From an uncultured Collinsella sp. (GTDB lineage: Bacteria; Actinomycetota; Coriobacteriia; Coriobacteriales; Coriobacteriaceae): a stretch of DNA of 31,263 nt. Where the stretch lies: positions 1-31,263 of the forward strand of contig URKH01000018.1 in assembly GCA_900548255.1 (NCBI GenBank). Direction: 5' to 3'. Of this stretch, positions 7,352 through 14,707 are shown piece after piece. A program made the translations under genes and the position numbers. The notes beneath the pieces are model-generated. The model was not told the origin of the DNA and ran no database searches. It worked only from the letters and a program-made list of their open reading frames with translations. Position 1 is the stretch's first letter, and the number at the start of each line of letters is the position of its first letter.

Positions 7352-7391
7352 AAAACCACCACAAGGGTGCCTGTCCCCTTCGTGGTGGTTT
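7352..7391. repeat. Palindromic repeat family A, copy 4 (inverted)
   Basis: A hairpin (arms about 7352-7365 and 7377-7391) whose reverse complement matches copies 1-3: ACCACGAAGGGGACAGGCAC. It lies between the rplA terminator and the leu leader promoter region and is the only copy in the opposite orientation. Confidence 0.82.
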
Positions 7392-7400
7392 CGTTGACTC

Positions 7401-7446
7401 AAAAGCAAGAGACCCGGTCCTGCACGAGGCAGAACCGGGTCTCTTT
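7401..7446 (-). terminator. Terminator after rplA
   Basis: AAGAGACCCGGT (7407-7418) pairs with ACCGGGTCTCTT (7434-7445), with extra pairing inside. On the minus strand the stem is followed by TGCTTTT. It closes the rplK-rplA unit; rplJ and rplL do not follow. Confidence 0.75.
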
Positions 7447-7481
7447 AGCAATGCTTGCTTTGCTCAGGCAGTAACTGTTAG

Positions 7482-8189
7482 TTACTCAGCCAGGAAGTCG
7501 CGCTGGATAGCGGGATCGACCTTGACGCCAGGGCCCATGGTGGAAGACACGGAGATGGACTTGACGTACTTGCCCTTAGCAGAAGAGGGCTTGACGCGCA
7601 GGATCTCGGTGTACAGGGCAGCGTAGTTCTCGACGAGCTGCTGCTCAGAGAAGGACTTCTTGCCCAGGGGCACGTGGCAGATGCCGTAGCGGTCGGCGCG
7701 GTACTCAACGCGGCCAGCCTTGAGCTCGGAGACCATCTTGGCGACGTCCATGGTCACGGTGCCGAGCTTGGGGTTCGGCATGAGGCCACGGGGACCAAGG
7801 ATCTTACCGATGCGGCCAACCTTGGCCATCATGTTCGGCGTAGCGATAGCGGCGTCGAAGTTGATCTCGCCCTTCTGAATCTGGGCGACAAGCTCGTCGG
7901 AACCGATGATGTCGGCGCCGGCAGCCTCAGCCTCGCGGGCCTTCTCGCCCTCGGCGAAGACGGCAACACGAACGGTCTTGCCGGTGCCGTGGGGCAGGGA
8001 GATGGAACCACGGATGTTCTGGTCAGCCTTACGAGTATCGATGCCCAGACGGAAGTGGGCCTCGACGGTCTCGTCGAACTTGGCGGTGTCGAGCTCCTTG
8101 ATGAGCTTGGCAGCCTGAAGGGGGGTGTAGAGCGTGGCGCGGTCGATCTTCTCGGCAGCGGCGTTATAGCTCTTACCATGCTTAGCCAT
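7482..8189 (-). CDS. rplA: 50S ribosomal protein L1
   Basis: A 235-residue L1 protein of the ribosomal L1 stalk, which helps release deacylated tRNA and in many bacteria also represses its own mRNA. Signature stretches are [20 protein letters not shown] and [11 protein letters not shown] in the middle, with the two-lobed alpha/beta fold either side. I chose ATG 8189, which sits 8 bases after AGGAGG (8198-8203); an ATG two codons earlier lies too close to that site. Length is typical. It follows rplK by 117 bases; that gap holds two small hairpins (near 8228-8250 and 8262-8287) of unknown role. Confidence 0.97.
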   Translation of the reverse strand: MAKHGKSYNAAAEKIDRATLYTPLQAAKLIKELDTAKFDETVEAHFRLGIDTRKADQNIRGSISLPHGTGKTVRVAVFAEGEKAREAEAAGADIIGSDELVAQIQKGEINFDAAIATPNMMAKVGRIGKILGPRGLMPNPKLGTVTMDVAKMVSELKAGRVEYRADRYGICHVPLGKKSFSEQQLVENYAALYTEILRVKPSSAKGKYVKSISVSSTMGPGVKVDPAIQRDFLAE

Positions 8190-8306
8190 GTGCATTACCT
8201 CCTGTGGTTAAACGGGCGTGAGCCCTCCCACATCGTATCGTGTGCCCTATTGCACACATTTAACGGGCGCCCCGGTCGGAGCACCCGTCATTACCTAAAG
8301 AAATCG

Positions 8307-8735
8307 CTACTCAGCGATGGTGACGCCCATGGAGCGGGCGGTACCGGCGATGATCTTCTTGGCGGCGTCAATGTCGTTGGCATTGAGGTCCGGCATCTTG
8401 ATCTCGGCGATCTTGGTGAGCTGCTCCTGGGAGAGCTGACCAACCTTGTCGGCCTGGGGCTTAGCGGAACCAGACTTGAGGTTCAGCTCCTTCTTGATGA
8501 GGTGAGCCGCCGGCGGGGTCTTGGTGATGAAGGAGAAGGACTTGTCCTCGTAGACAGAGATCTCAACGGGGATGATGTCACCCTTCTTGTCCTGCGTCTC
8601 GGCGTTAAAGGCCTGGCAGAACTGCATGATGTTCACGCCAGCGGCGCCCAGGGCGGGGCCGACGGGAGGAGCGGGGTTAGCTGCACCAGCAGGAATCTGG
8701 AGCTTAATGACGTTGGCAACCTTCTTCTCAGCCAT
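8307..8735 (-). CDS. rplK: 50S ribosomal protein L11
   Basis: A 142-residue L11 protein, part of the GTPase-associated centre of the large subunit and the site of thiopeptide action and RelA signalling. The N-terminal domain shows the proline-rich [16 protein letters not shown] and [10 protein letters not shown]. The C-terminal rRNA-binding domain contains [12 protein letters not shown] and GTARSMG. ATG 8735 is preceded by AAAGGA; a second ATG two codons earlier is too close to it. Co-directional with rplA and nusG. Confidence 0.97.
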   Translation of the reverse strand: MAEKKVANVIKLQIPAGAANPAPPVGPALGAAGVNIMQFCQAFNAETQDKKGDIIPVEISVYEDKSFSFITKTPPAAHLIKKELNLKSGSAKPQADKVGQLSQEQLTKIAEIKMPDLNANDIDAAKKIIAGTARSMGVTIAE

Positions 8736-8855
8736 GGTCATTCCTTTCGAATCACGAGTGTGAAGTACTTGCTATATCGTAAGCACGCACGTGTTAGAAG
8801 CACTCCTGAGATGAGCAGTCACAGAAGAAGCACGCTCGCGCGAACGGACGAAAAC

Positions 8856-9392
8856 TTAAGCGATGACAGCGACCTGGTTAAAGTCGAGCTCGACCGGCGT
8901 CTCGCGGCCAAAGATCATCAGCGTGACCTTGAGCTTGCCAGCCTCGGTGTTAACCTCGGAGACCTTGCCATCAAAGTCGGTAAGCGGGCCATCGGTGACG
9001 CGGACGGACGTGCCGACCTGAATATCAACCGAGGTGCGCTTGGGCGAATCGCCCTTACCGGGACGACGAGTCATCTTGTTGTACTCGTCGCGGGAAAGCG
9101 GAGCGGGCTTGCCGTTGCCGCCTAGGAAACCGGTGACGCCGGGCGTGTTGCGAACACACGTCCACGCATCGTCATCCATCTCCATGCGAACCAGGACATA
9201 ACCCGGAAAGATCTTAGAATCCTTGGTCTCGCGCTTGCCACCCTCTTTGATCTCGGTGACGCGCTCCATAGGAATCTCGATATCAAAGATACGGTCCTGC
9301 ATGCCCATGGTCTCGATACGATGCTCGAGATCGGACTTTACGCGGTTCTCGTATCCGGAGTAAGTGTGAACGACGTACCAACGCTTAGACAT
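8856..9392 (-). CDS. nusG: Transcription termination/antitermination factor NusG
   Basis: A 178-residue NusG, which binds RNA polymerase and links it to Rho and to the ribosome. The NGN domain begins RWYVVHTYSGYE and contains FPGYVLVRMEMDDDAW; the C-terminal KOW domain includes VRVTDGPLTDFDGKVSEVN. Length matches the usual 175-185. It starts three bases after secE, so the two are one operon, as in most bacteria. Confidence 0.97.
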   Translation of the reverse strand: MSKRWYVVHTYSGYENRVKSDLEHRIETMGMQDRIFDIEIPMERVTEIKEGGKRETKDSKIFPGYVLVRMEMDDDAWTCVRNTPGVTGFLGGNGKPAPLSRDEYNKMTRRPGKGDSPKRTSVDIQVGTSVRVTDGPLTDFDGKVSEVNTEAGKLKVTLMIFGRETPVELDFNQVAVIA

Positions 9393-9395
9393 GGT

Positions 9396-9734
9396 TTAGC
9401 CCCTCAATCCAGAGAACAGAGCAAGAGCCTCGCCAAAGCCAGCATCGAGCAGAGCGATGACGACGCCGACGACGACCAGAGAAGCGCAAACGACGACCGA
9501 GTAGTTCACGAGCTCCTTCTTATCAGGCCACGTGACACGCTTCATCTCGGACTTGACCGAAGCGAAATACTTCTTGGTGCGGGCGAAGAAACCAGGCTTC
9601 TCGTTCTTCTTGGACTTCGCAGCCTTCTCGTTCTTCTTGGCAACGGCCTTCTTGGCCTCAACCTTGGAGTTGGCAGCAGCGTTGTTGGCAGGTGCCGGCT
9701 GCTGAGCCTTCTTCTTGTTCTTCTTGTTGGCCAT
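9396..9734 (-). CDS. secE: Preprotein translocase subunit SecE
   Basis: A 112-residue SecE, the small essential subunit that clamps SecY in the membrane. The conserved core is at the C-terminus: FFARTKKYFASVKSEMKRVT followed by WPDKKELVNYS and one transmembrane helix (about 79-100). The first 45 or so residues are a Lys/Ala/Asn-rich low-complexity extension, common in actinobacterial SecE. A GGAGGT site lies upstream of ATG 9734. Followed directly by nusG. Confidence 0.95.
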   Translation of the reverse strand: MANKKNKKKAQQPAPANNAAANSKVEAKKAVAKKNEKAAKSKKNEKPGFFARTKKYFASVKSEMKRVTWPDKKELVNYSVVVCASLVVVGVVIALLDAGFGEALALFSGLRG

Positions 9735-9773
9735 TTGGGTTACCTCCGCGCAATGCGCTTATACATGAGTAAA

Positions 9774-9801
9774 CCGTAAGCCCCCAAGTGGGAGCTTACG
9801 G
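9774..9801 (-). terminator. Hairpin between tRNA-Trp and secE
   Basis: CCGTAAGC (9774-9781) pairs with GCTTACGG (9794-9801), with further partial pairing inside. On the minus strand TTTACTC follows. It sits nine bases after the tRNA-Trp 3' end and could be a partial terminator or a processing signal separating the tRNA from the secE message. Confidence 0.45.
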
Positions 9802-9810
9802 AATAATGAC

Positions 9811-9886
9811 TGGCACGCCAGGAAGGACTCGAACCCTCAACACTCGGTTTTGGAGACCGATGCTCTACCAATTGAACTACTGGCGT
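9811..9886 (-). tRNA. tRNA-Trp (anticodon CCA)
   Basis: A 76-base cloverleaf. The acceptor stem ACGCCAG pairs with CTGGCGT, the anticodon loop is CTCCAAA, the T-arm is GGGTTCGAGTCC, and 3' CCA is encoded at 9811-9813. Location between rpmG and secE is the common bacterial arrangement. Confidence 0.97.
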
Positions 9887-9899
9887 ATGTGACTAGAGA

Positions 9900-10049
9900 C
9901 TAGCGAGTCTCTTTGTGCAGCGTGTGGTGACGGCACCAGGGGCAATACTTCTTGATCTCCATACGATCAGGCATGGTCGACTTGTTCTTGGTGGTCGTAT
10001 AGTTGCGGCGCTTGCACTCAGTGCACGCAAGAGTAACTAGAGTACGCAT
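9900..10049 (-). CDS. rpmG: 50S ribosomal protein L33 (zinc-binding form)
   Basis: A 49-residue protein starting [17 protein letters not shown] and ending HHTLHKETR, typical of L33. Two CxxC pairs (CTEC near residue 9 and CPWC near residue 36) form the zinc ribbon of the Zn-containing paralogue. A GAAAGG site lies upstream of the ATG (complement of 10047-10049). It is followed by tRNA-Trp, secE and nusG on the same strand, matching the standard rpmG-secE-nusG order. Confidence 0.95.
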   Translation of the reverse strand: MRTLVTLACTECKRRNYTTTKNKSTMPDRMEIKKYCPWCRHHTLHKETR

Positions 10050-10096
10050 GTATCCTGAACCTTTCATTTCCGCCCCGTACGGGCACGAGTTGTTAC

Positions 10097-10124
10097 TTTA
10101 TCAGCTCCACGTAAGTGCTGTCAA
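10097..10124 (-). promoter_or_regulatory. Promoter of the rpmG-tRNA-Trp-secE-nusG unit
   Basis: On the minus strand TTGACA (10119-10124) and GATAAA (10097-10102) are 16 bases apart, about 50 bases before rpmG. The bases upstream and across the -35, GAGGTTTTCATTGACAGC, are nearly identical to those at the tRNA/tuf promoter (11926-11955). The rest of 10125-10262 shows no gene I can support. Confidence 0.7.
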
Positions 10125-10263
10125 TGAAAACCTCGAGTCAATTGGTTCTCGGTGGATCCATTCATATTTGGAACACATCAATGAAGCCATCGAGAGCTAA
10201 TCGACGGTGCATCCAGGACCATTATCGATCCTCTCGACACCAGCAACGGCTCAATATCCATTG

Positions 10264-10302
10264 CAGAAAAGAACCCGGCACCCATATAAGTGCCGGGTTC
10301 TC
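10264..10302 (-). terminator. Terminator after tuf
   Basis: GAACCCGGCA (10271-10280) pairs perfectly with TGCCGGGTTC (10291-10300) around a ten-base loop. On the minus strand the stem is followed by TTTTCTG. It ends the tRNA-tuf transcript. Confidence 0.9.
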
Positions 10303-10328
10303 TAAGTCAGCTATATCAAAGAGCTAAT

Positions 10329-11519
10329 TTACTCAATGATCGTGGAGACGATGCCCGAACCGACGGTGTGGCCACCCTCGCGGATAGCGAAGCGCAGGCC
10401 CTCCTCCATGGCGATCGGGTGGATGAGGTCGCCCTCGATGGTGATGTGGTCACCAGGCATAGCCATCTCGGTGCCCTCGGGGAGCTTGACCGTACCGGTA
10501 ACGTCGGTGGTACGGAAGTAGAACTGAGGACGATAACCATCGAAGAACGGGGTGTGACGGCCGCCCTCCTCCTTGGTCAGAACGTAGATCTCGCCGGTGA
10601 ACTTGGTGTGCGGGGTAACCGAACCGGGCTTGCAGAGAACCTGGCCGCGCTCGATGTCCTCGCGCTTGATGCCGCGGAGCAGCAGACCGACGTTGTCGCC
10701 AGCCTCGCAGAAGTCCATGGACTTACGGAACATCTCGATACCGGTAACGACGGTGTTCTGGGTATCCTTGATGCCGACGATCTCGACGGGCTCGTTGAGC
10801 TTGAGCTCACCGCGCTCGACACGGCCGGTAGCAACGGTACCACGGCCGGAGATGGTCATAACGTCCTCAACGGCCATCAGGAACGGGAGGTCGTTGTTAC
10901 GAGCAGGCGTCGGGATGTACTCGTCGACGGCGTTCATGAGCTCGCGGATAGCGTCCATCCACTTGGCGTCGCCCTCGAGAGCGCCCAGAGCGGAACCACG
11001 GATGACGGGGATGTCGTCGCCGGGGAAATCGTACTCGGAGAGGAGCTCACGGGTCTCCATCTCGACGAGGTCGATGAGCTCGTCATCGTCGACCATGTCG
11101 CACTTGTTCAGGAAGACGACGATGTAGGGAACGCCGACCTGACGGGCGAGCAGGATGTGCTCGCGGGTCTGAGCCATGGGGCCGTCGGTGGCGGCGATGA
11201 CCAGGATAGCGCCGTCCATCTGAGCAGCACCGGAGATCATGTTCTTGACGTAGTCAGCGTGGCCCGGGCAGTCAACGTGAGCGTAGTGACGGGCAGCAGT
11301 CTCGTACTCGACGTGGGAGACGGAGATCGTAATGCCGCGCTCGCGCTCCTCGGGAGCCTTGTCGATGTTCTCGAACGCAGTGAAGTCAGCCTTGCAGCCC
11401 TCGGTCTCGGAGAGAACCTTGGTGATGGCGGCGGTCAGCGTGGTCTTGCCGTGGTCGACGTGACCAATGGTGCCGATGTTAACATGCGGCTTAGTGCGCT
11501 CAAACTTCTCTTTGGCCAT
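10329..11519 (-). CDS. tuf: Elongation factor Tu
   Basis: A 396-residue EF-Tu, the GTPase that delivers aminoacyl-tRNA to the ribosome. GTPase motifs are G1 GHVDHGKT, G3 DCPGH and G4 NKCD in the N-terminal domain; domains II and III follow with [13 protein letters not shown] and the tail [18 protein letters not shown] 11519 follows GGAGGG; the upstream in-frame extension lies in the leader and is not coding. It is last in the tRNA-Tyr/Thr/Met-tuf unit and is followed by a strong terminator. Confidence 0.98.
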   Translation of the reverse strand: MAKEKFERTKPHVNIGTIGHVDHGKTTLTAAITKVLSETEGCKADFTAFENIDKAPEERERGITISVSHVEYETAARHYAHVDCPGHADYVKNMISGAAQMDGAILVIAATDGPMAQTREHILLARQVGVPYIVVFLNKCDMVDDDELIDLVEMETRELLSEYDFPGDDIPVIRGSALGALEGDAKWMDAIRELMNAVDEYIPTPARNNDLPFLMAVEDVMTISGRGTVATGRVERGELKLNEPVEIVGIKDTQNTVVTGIEMFRKSMDFCEAGDNVGLLLRGIKREDIERGQVLCKPGSVTPHTKFTGEIYVLTKEEGGRHTPFFDGYRPQFYFRTTDVTGTVKLPEGTEMAMPGDHITIEGDLIHPIAMEEGLRFAIREGGHTVGSGIVSTIIE

Positions 11520-11573
11520 AAAGCCCTCCTCTAAACAGGTCGTCCCCGGACGGGACTTTGCCTTTATACCATA

Positions 11574-11604
11574 GTGGCCTCTCAACATACTATTGAGAAG
11601 CCAC
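11574..11604 (-). other. Hairpin between tRNA-Met and tuf
   Basis: A 12-bp stem (11574-11585 with 11593-11604, one wobble) with a seven-base loop. There is no T tract after it, so it more likely marks an RNase processing point between tRNA-Met and the tuf message than a terminator. Confidence 0.5.
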
Positions 11605-11615
11605 CGTGTTACCTA

Positions 11616-11692
11616 TGGTAGCGGTGACTGGATTCGAACCAGTGACGCCACGGGTATGAACCGTGTGCTCTAACCAACTGAGCTACACCGCC
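11616..11692 (-). tRNA. tRNA-Met (anticodon CAT)
   Basis: A 77-base cloverleaf: acceptor GGCGGTG with CACCGCT, anticodon stem CACGG/CCGTG with loop TTCATAC, T-arm CTGGTTCGAATCCAG, encoded CCA at 11616-11618. The paired first acceptor position (G-U) argues for the elongator rather than the initiator form. Confidence 0.95.
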
Positions 11693-11695
11693 GGA

Positions 11696-11771
11696 TGGAG
11701 CCTGCAACCAGACTTGAACTGGTGACCTCTTCGTTACCAACGAAGTGCTCTACCGACTGAGCTATACAGGC
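11696..11771 (-). tRNA. tRNA-Thr (anticodon GGT)
   Basis: A 76-base cloverleaf: acceptor GCCTGTA with TGCAGGC, anticodon stem CTTCG/CGAAG with loop TTGGTAA, encoded CCA at 11696-11698. It lies three bases upstream of tRNA-Met in the transcript. Confidence 0.96.
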
Positions 11772-11781
11772 ACTTGACGGG

Positions 11782-11863
11782 TGGGAGCTATAGGATTCGA
11801 ACCTATGTAGGCAGAGCCAACGGGTTTACAGCCCGTCCCCATTAACCACTCGGGCAAACTCCC
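11782..11863 (-). tRNA. tRNA-Tyr (anticodon GTA)
   Basis: A class II tRNA of 82 bases with a long variable arm; anticodon loop CTGTAAA, T-arm AGGTTCGAATCCT. Unlike its neighbours the gene does not encode CCA (the next bases read CCC), so the end must be added after transcription. It is first in the tRNA-tuf transcript. Confidence 0.95.
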
Positions 11864-11925
11864 AATCGTTCAAGTATCCGCAGGTCCTTTGGTCTTTTGG
11901 ACCGCCGCCCCCGCGAACGAAAAAG

Positions 11926-11955
11926 ATAATACGATGCAACCTTGGGGGCTGTCAA
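11926..11955 (-). promoter_or_regulatory. Promoter of the tRNA-Tyr/Thr/Met-tuf unit
   Basis: On the minus strand a perfect TTGACA (11950-11955) and TATTAT (11926-11931) are 18 bases apart, about 60 bases before tRNA-Tyr. The upstream bases GAGGTTTTCGTTGACAGC match those of the rpmG promoter except at one position. The bases 11956-12170 contain no gene I can support; a 123-codon open frame there overlaps this promoter and a repeat. Confidence 0.88.
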
Positions 11956-12170
11956 CGAAAACCTCTAGATACACGGTGCCGGGCGTATCTATATACCTTT
12001 GACCTGCTGTTTTGCCGGGTTTGGATATGAAGGACGCTGAATTTGCATGTAGCGGTGACATTTCCCGAGGGAACACTTTGGCGTAGTGGAGTGAGCCTGC
12101 AGAATATTGCTTCGATAACGACTCATTTGCACCTATATATAGGTCGGGATCGGGTTTCCCTGGCTCGACC

Positions 12171-12262
12171 GAGCGTGGATTTTCTCCCGTTTGAAATCGA
12201 GCGTGGATAATCTCCCACTTTTGGCCTGACTTCGAGCCCAAAGTGGGAGATTATCCACGCTC
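12171..12262. repeat. Palindromic repeat family C, left of the bgl module
   Basis: A perfect 23-bp inverted repeat (12199-12221 with 12240-12262; core GAGCGTGGATAATCTCCCAC) with an 18-base loop. It is preceded by a third, degenerate direct copy of the arm at 12171-12192, 28 bases away. Related sequence recurs at 16301-16364 on the other side of the sugar module. It ends 32 bases from the RpiR gene stop and could also help stop convergent transcription. Confidence 0.85.
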
Positions 12263-12294
12263 ATTCACTAAGCCAGAGTGCTATAAAGCCGCAA

Positions 12295-13167
12295 TCACTC
12301 GGGCCAGGACAATGTTGAGCCATAGAGCGGCTCCCCCTTTGTGCGGGGGTAGCGGCTCAAGTAGCACGATGAAAGAAGGTCGAAGAAATACGTTATAGCG
12401 TATTTCGAGTAAACGCCGAGTCGATCAATTCCGTTCCCCGCGTTGCCGAGTCGATAGACGCGATCGAAAGATCTCACATTCTCATCACTGCTAAACGCAG
12501 TGATGAGAATCTTCCTGCCCGAACGGCAATCAAGATACTCACGCGCCTGCGATGCAAATAGCCCGGAAACCGATACGAGTATTATCAAAGACTGAGAAGC
12601 ATCCTCGACATTCTTCAATTCCGCGACATTTGCCCCGGCAACTATGCGAACTATTTTGCCTGTATAGAATAGTTCCTGTTGAAACCGTACGAGGTTGGCA
12701 CTCACATTATTAGTACACCAGATTTCAACGTTTTTGTGCCTCCCTATTTCATCGGCAAGTTGCTTAATAACGACATCTGAAACGCCGCTTTCAACCTCTG
12801 CAAACATTTCGATCATGCGCACATCGAGCTCTGCTCTGTACTCCTCATAGCCGAATTCCTCCTCTCGGTGGCTTAAGTCGCTAGGAAAGACTGATTGAGT
12901 AAATGACTCTTTCAAATCTCTGAGAGACTGATAACCCAACCGATTGCAGAAACGTCGAACGGCAGAGCGCGTAACGAAAGCGTCGCGAGTTATCGCGACA
13001 ACATTGATTTCGCTCGAGCGCCTAAGGTGAGCAATGAGATATTGGGCAATGGCAGCGTCGTTAGATCCACACTCGCTGTTGATGATGGAGCTAATGCGAT
13101 TGAGCACATCAAAGCCATTGATATTCACCTGATCCCTCTTTCCATTCTCCTCAAAATCATGATTCAT
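12295..13167 (-). CDS. RpiR-family transcriptional regulator (HTH plus SIS domain)
   Basis: A protein of up to 290 residues. The N-terminal HTH_6 domain (about 20-95) contains AIAQYLIAHLRRSSEINVVA and AFVTRSAVRRFCNRLGYQSL. The C-terminal SIS sugar-phosphate-binding domain (about 125-265) contains VEIWCTNNVSANLVRFQQEL and SLIILVSVSGLF. It is divergent from the 6-phospho-beta-glucosidase gene, so it probably controls that operon in response to a phosphosugar. The start is uncertain. ATG 13167 has no ribosome site and overlaps a palindromic operator; GTG at 13128 has AGAGG seven bases upstream and would give 277 residues, leaving the operator in the leader. AT content is somewhat higher than in flanking genes, which is compatible with transfer. 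Confidence 0.88.
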   Translation of the reverse strand: MNHDFEENGKRDQVNINGFDVLNRISSIINSECGSNDAAIAQYLIAHLRRSSEINVVAITRDAFVTRSAVRRFCNRLGYQSLRDLKESFTQSVFPSDLSHREEEFGYEEYRAELDVRMIEMFAEVESGVSDVVIKQLADEIGRHKNVEIWCTNNVSANLVRFQQELFYTGKIVRIVAGANVAELKNVEDASQSLIILVSVSGLFASQAREYLDCRSGRKILITAFSSDENVRSFDRVYRLGNAGNGIDRLGVYSKYAITYFFDLLSSCYLSRYPRTKGEPLYGSTLSWPE

Positions 13168-13178
13168 TTATTGAATCA
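13160..13178. promoter_or_regulatory. Operator-like palindrome in the rpiR-bgl control region
   Basis: TGATTCA-TTTAT-TGAATCA, a perfect 7-bp inverted repeat around five bases, lies in the divergent control region. A half-site TGATTCA recurs at 13201-13207, 41 bp away (about four helical turns). It is the best candidate binding site for the RpiR regulator. The whole intergenic stretch to 13279 contains no other clear signal; a TTGACG at 13214-13219 is a possible -35 for the bgl operon without a convincing -10. Confidence 0.65.
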
Positions 13179-13279
13179 ATCAGCTTCGGTCGTTCTCCTA
13201 TGATTCAAAACAGTTGACGTCATCTTAATCGTAATTCCGCCACACGTATCCACCGTGTTGAATGATGGAAAGGGGATTC

Positions 13280-14698
13280 ATGGGCAACGTGAACAACATG
13301 CCGTTTCTCTGGGGTTCCGCCACGGCGTCTTATCAGTGCGAGGGTGCCTGGAACGAAGACGGCAAAGGCCTTGGCGAGTGGGATTTCTTTAGCCACACAA
13401 GCAATAAGAACATCAACCATGTTGACGGTGATGTATCTTGCGACTTCTACCATCGCTATGAAGAAGATATCCGCATGATGAAAGAAGGCGGACAAAACAC
13501 CTATCGCTTCTCTCTTTCATGGAGTCGAATCATCCCCACGGGTATCGGCGAAGTGAATGAAGAGGGTATCGATTTTTATAATCGGGTCATTGATTGCTGC
13601 CTCGAAAATGGCATAGAGCCCAACGTTACGCTGTTCCATTACGATCTGCCATTCACGCTTGCTTGCAAAGGCGGATGGCTGAACAACGACATGGCAGAGT
13701 GGTTCTGCAAATACGCCAAGATTTGCTTTGAGCGCTTTGGAGACCGCGTCAAAATCTGGGCTACCGTTAACGAGCCGCATTTCTACAGCTACTGCGTAAA
13801 CATGTTGGGCAACTATCCCCCCAATCGATCGCTCGACGTTCAGTCGTACATGCAGTTTCAGTACAACCTGATGCGCGCAAGCGCACTCGCAGTCCGAACA
13901 TATCGTCAAATGGGCTACGACGGCATCATCGGCGCCGTCCACGATGGCGGCGTTGTCGAACTCGACCCGGCAACCGAGCACCCTGATGACGTATTTCGAT
14001 ACGCAGACTTTTTCGCCAATCGCATGATTCTGGCACCAGCGCTTCAGGGTCAACTGCCGCCAGAAATGGACGAAATCCTTGAAAAACTTGGCGTCTCGCT
14101 CTATCGATCCCCAAATGACGTAGAAGAATTCAGAGACGGTAAAGTCGATTTTATTGGACTCAACGTGTATTGCCGAGAGTATGTAACCGACTGGCACGGT
14201 GGAGAGCTTGCCGTTTCGGCGAACAATAAGGGCGGTTCGAGCAAAAAGGTCGAAGGAAAATGCATTGCGCCCTTGTTTGAAAGCGCCCGCGACAGCAATG
14301 TTCCCCGCAATAAATGGGGCCGCGAAATACTCCCAGGTTGCATGTATTCAACCATCATGGATGTCCACGAGCGCTATGACGCGCCCCGCATCTTTATTAC
14401 GGAAAACGGACATGGCGCCTATGAGCAACCAGACGCAGACGGAATGATCCACGATGATGACCGCATCGAGCTTCTGGGCCAGTTCATCGAGCACATGATG
14501 AGGGCCAAGCGCGACGGCGCGCGCGTTGAGGGCTACTACCTCTGGTCGACGATGGATCTGTATAGCTGGATCAACGGCTACGAAAAACGATACGGACTTG
14601 TCCATATCGACTTCGAGAACAATCTGGAACGCACCCCCAAAAAGAGCTGGTATTGGTACCGAGACCTTATCTCGAAGTATCAGGAGCAGGAAGGTTAG
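13280..14698 (+). CDS. 6-phospho-beta-glucosidase, glycoside hydrolase family 1
   Basis: A 472-residue cytoplasmic GH1 enzyme that splits phosphorylated beta-glucosides delivered by the PTS. The acid/base is E165 (ATVNEPHFY) and the nucleophile is E375 (IFITENGHG). The active-site stretch LYSWINGYEKRYG has serine where unphosphorylated-substrate enzymes have glutamate, giving S429, K436 and Y438. This is the same spacing as the phosphate-binding Ser-Lys-Tyr triad of known 6-phospho-beta-glucosidases. ATG 13280 follows GGAAAGGGG; an earlier ATG at 13262 lies upstream of that site. The PTS gene begins nine bases after the stop, so they form one operon. A 6-phospho-beta-galactosidase role is less likely but not excluded. 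Confidence 0.93.
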   Translation: MGNVNNMPFLWGSATASYQCEGAWNEDGKGLGEWDFFSHTSNKNINHVDGDVSCDFYHRYEEDIRMMKEGGQNTYRFSLSWSRIIPTGIGEVNEEGIDFYNRVIDCCLENGIEPNVTLFHYDLPFTLACKGGWLNNDMAEWFCKYAKICFERFGDRVKIWATVNEPHFYSYCVNMLGNYPPNRSLDVQSYMQFQYNLMRASALAVRTYRQMGYDGIIGAVHDGGVVELDPATEHPDDVFRYADFFANRMILAPALQGQLPPEMDEILEKLGVSLYRSPNDVEEFRDGKVDFIGLNVYCREYVTDWHGGELAVSANNKGGSSKKVEGKCIAPLFESARDSNVPRNKWGREILPGCMYSTIMDVHERYDAPRIFITENGHGAYEQPDADGMIHDDDRIELLGQFIEHMMRAKRDGARVEGYYLWSTMDLYSWINGYEKRYGLVHIDFENNLERTPKKSWYWYRDLISKYQEQEG

Positions 14699-14707
14699 GA
14701 GAAAGAG

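Noticed and set aside
10003..10327. Small plus-strand frames between rpmG and tuf
   Set aside because: They overlap rpmG antisense, the rpmG promoter and the tuf terminator, and have no ribosome sites.
10290..11534. A 414-codon plus-strand frame opposite tuf
   Set aside because: Antisense of EF-Tu; composition (Asp/Val/Leu/Gly-rich) is typical of antisense frames in GC-rich genes.
11870..12241. A 123-codon minus-strand open frame upstream of the tRNA cluster
   Set aside because: It overlaps the strong tRNA-tuf promoter and the family-C repeat, has no ribosome site and resembles no protein family.
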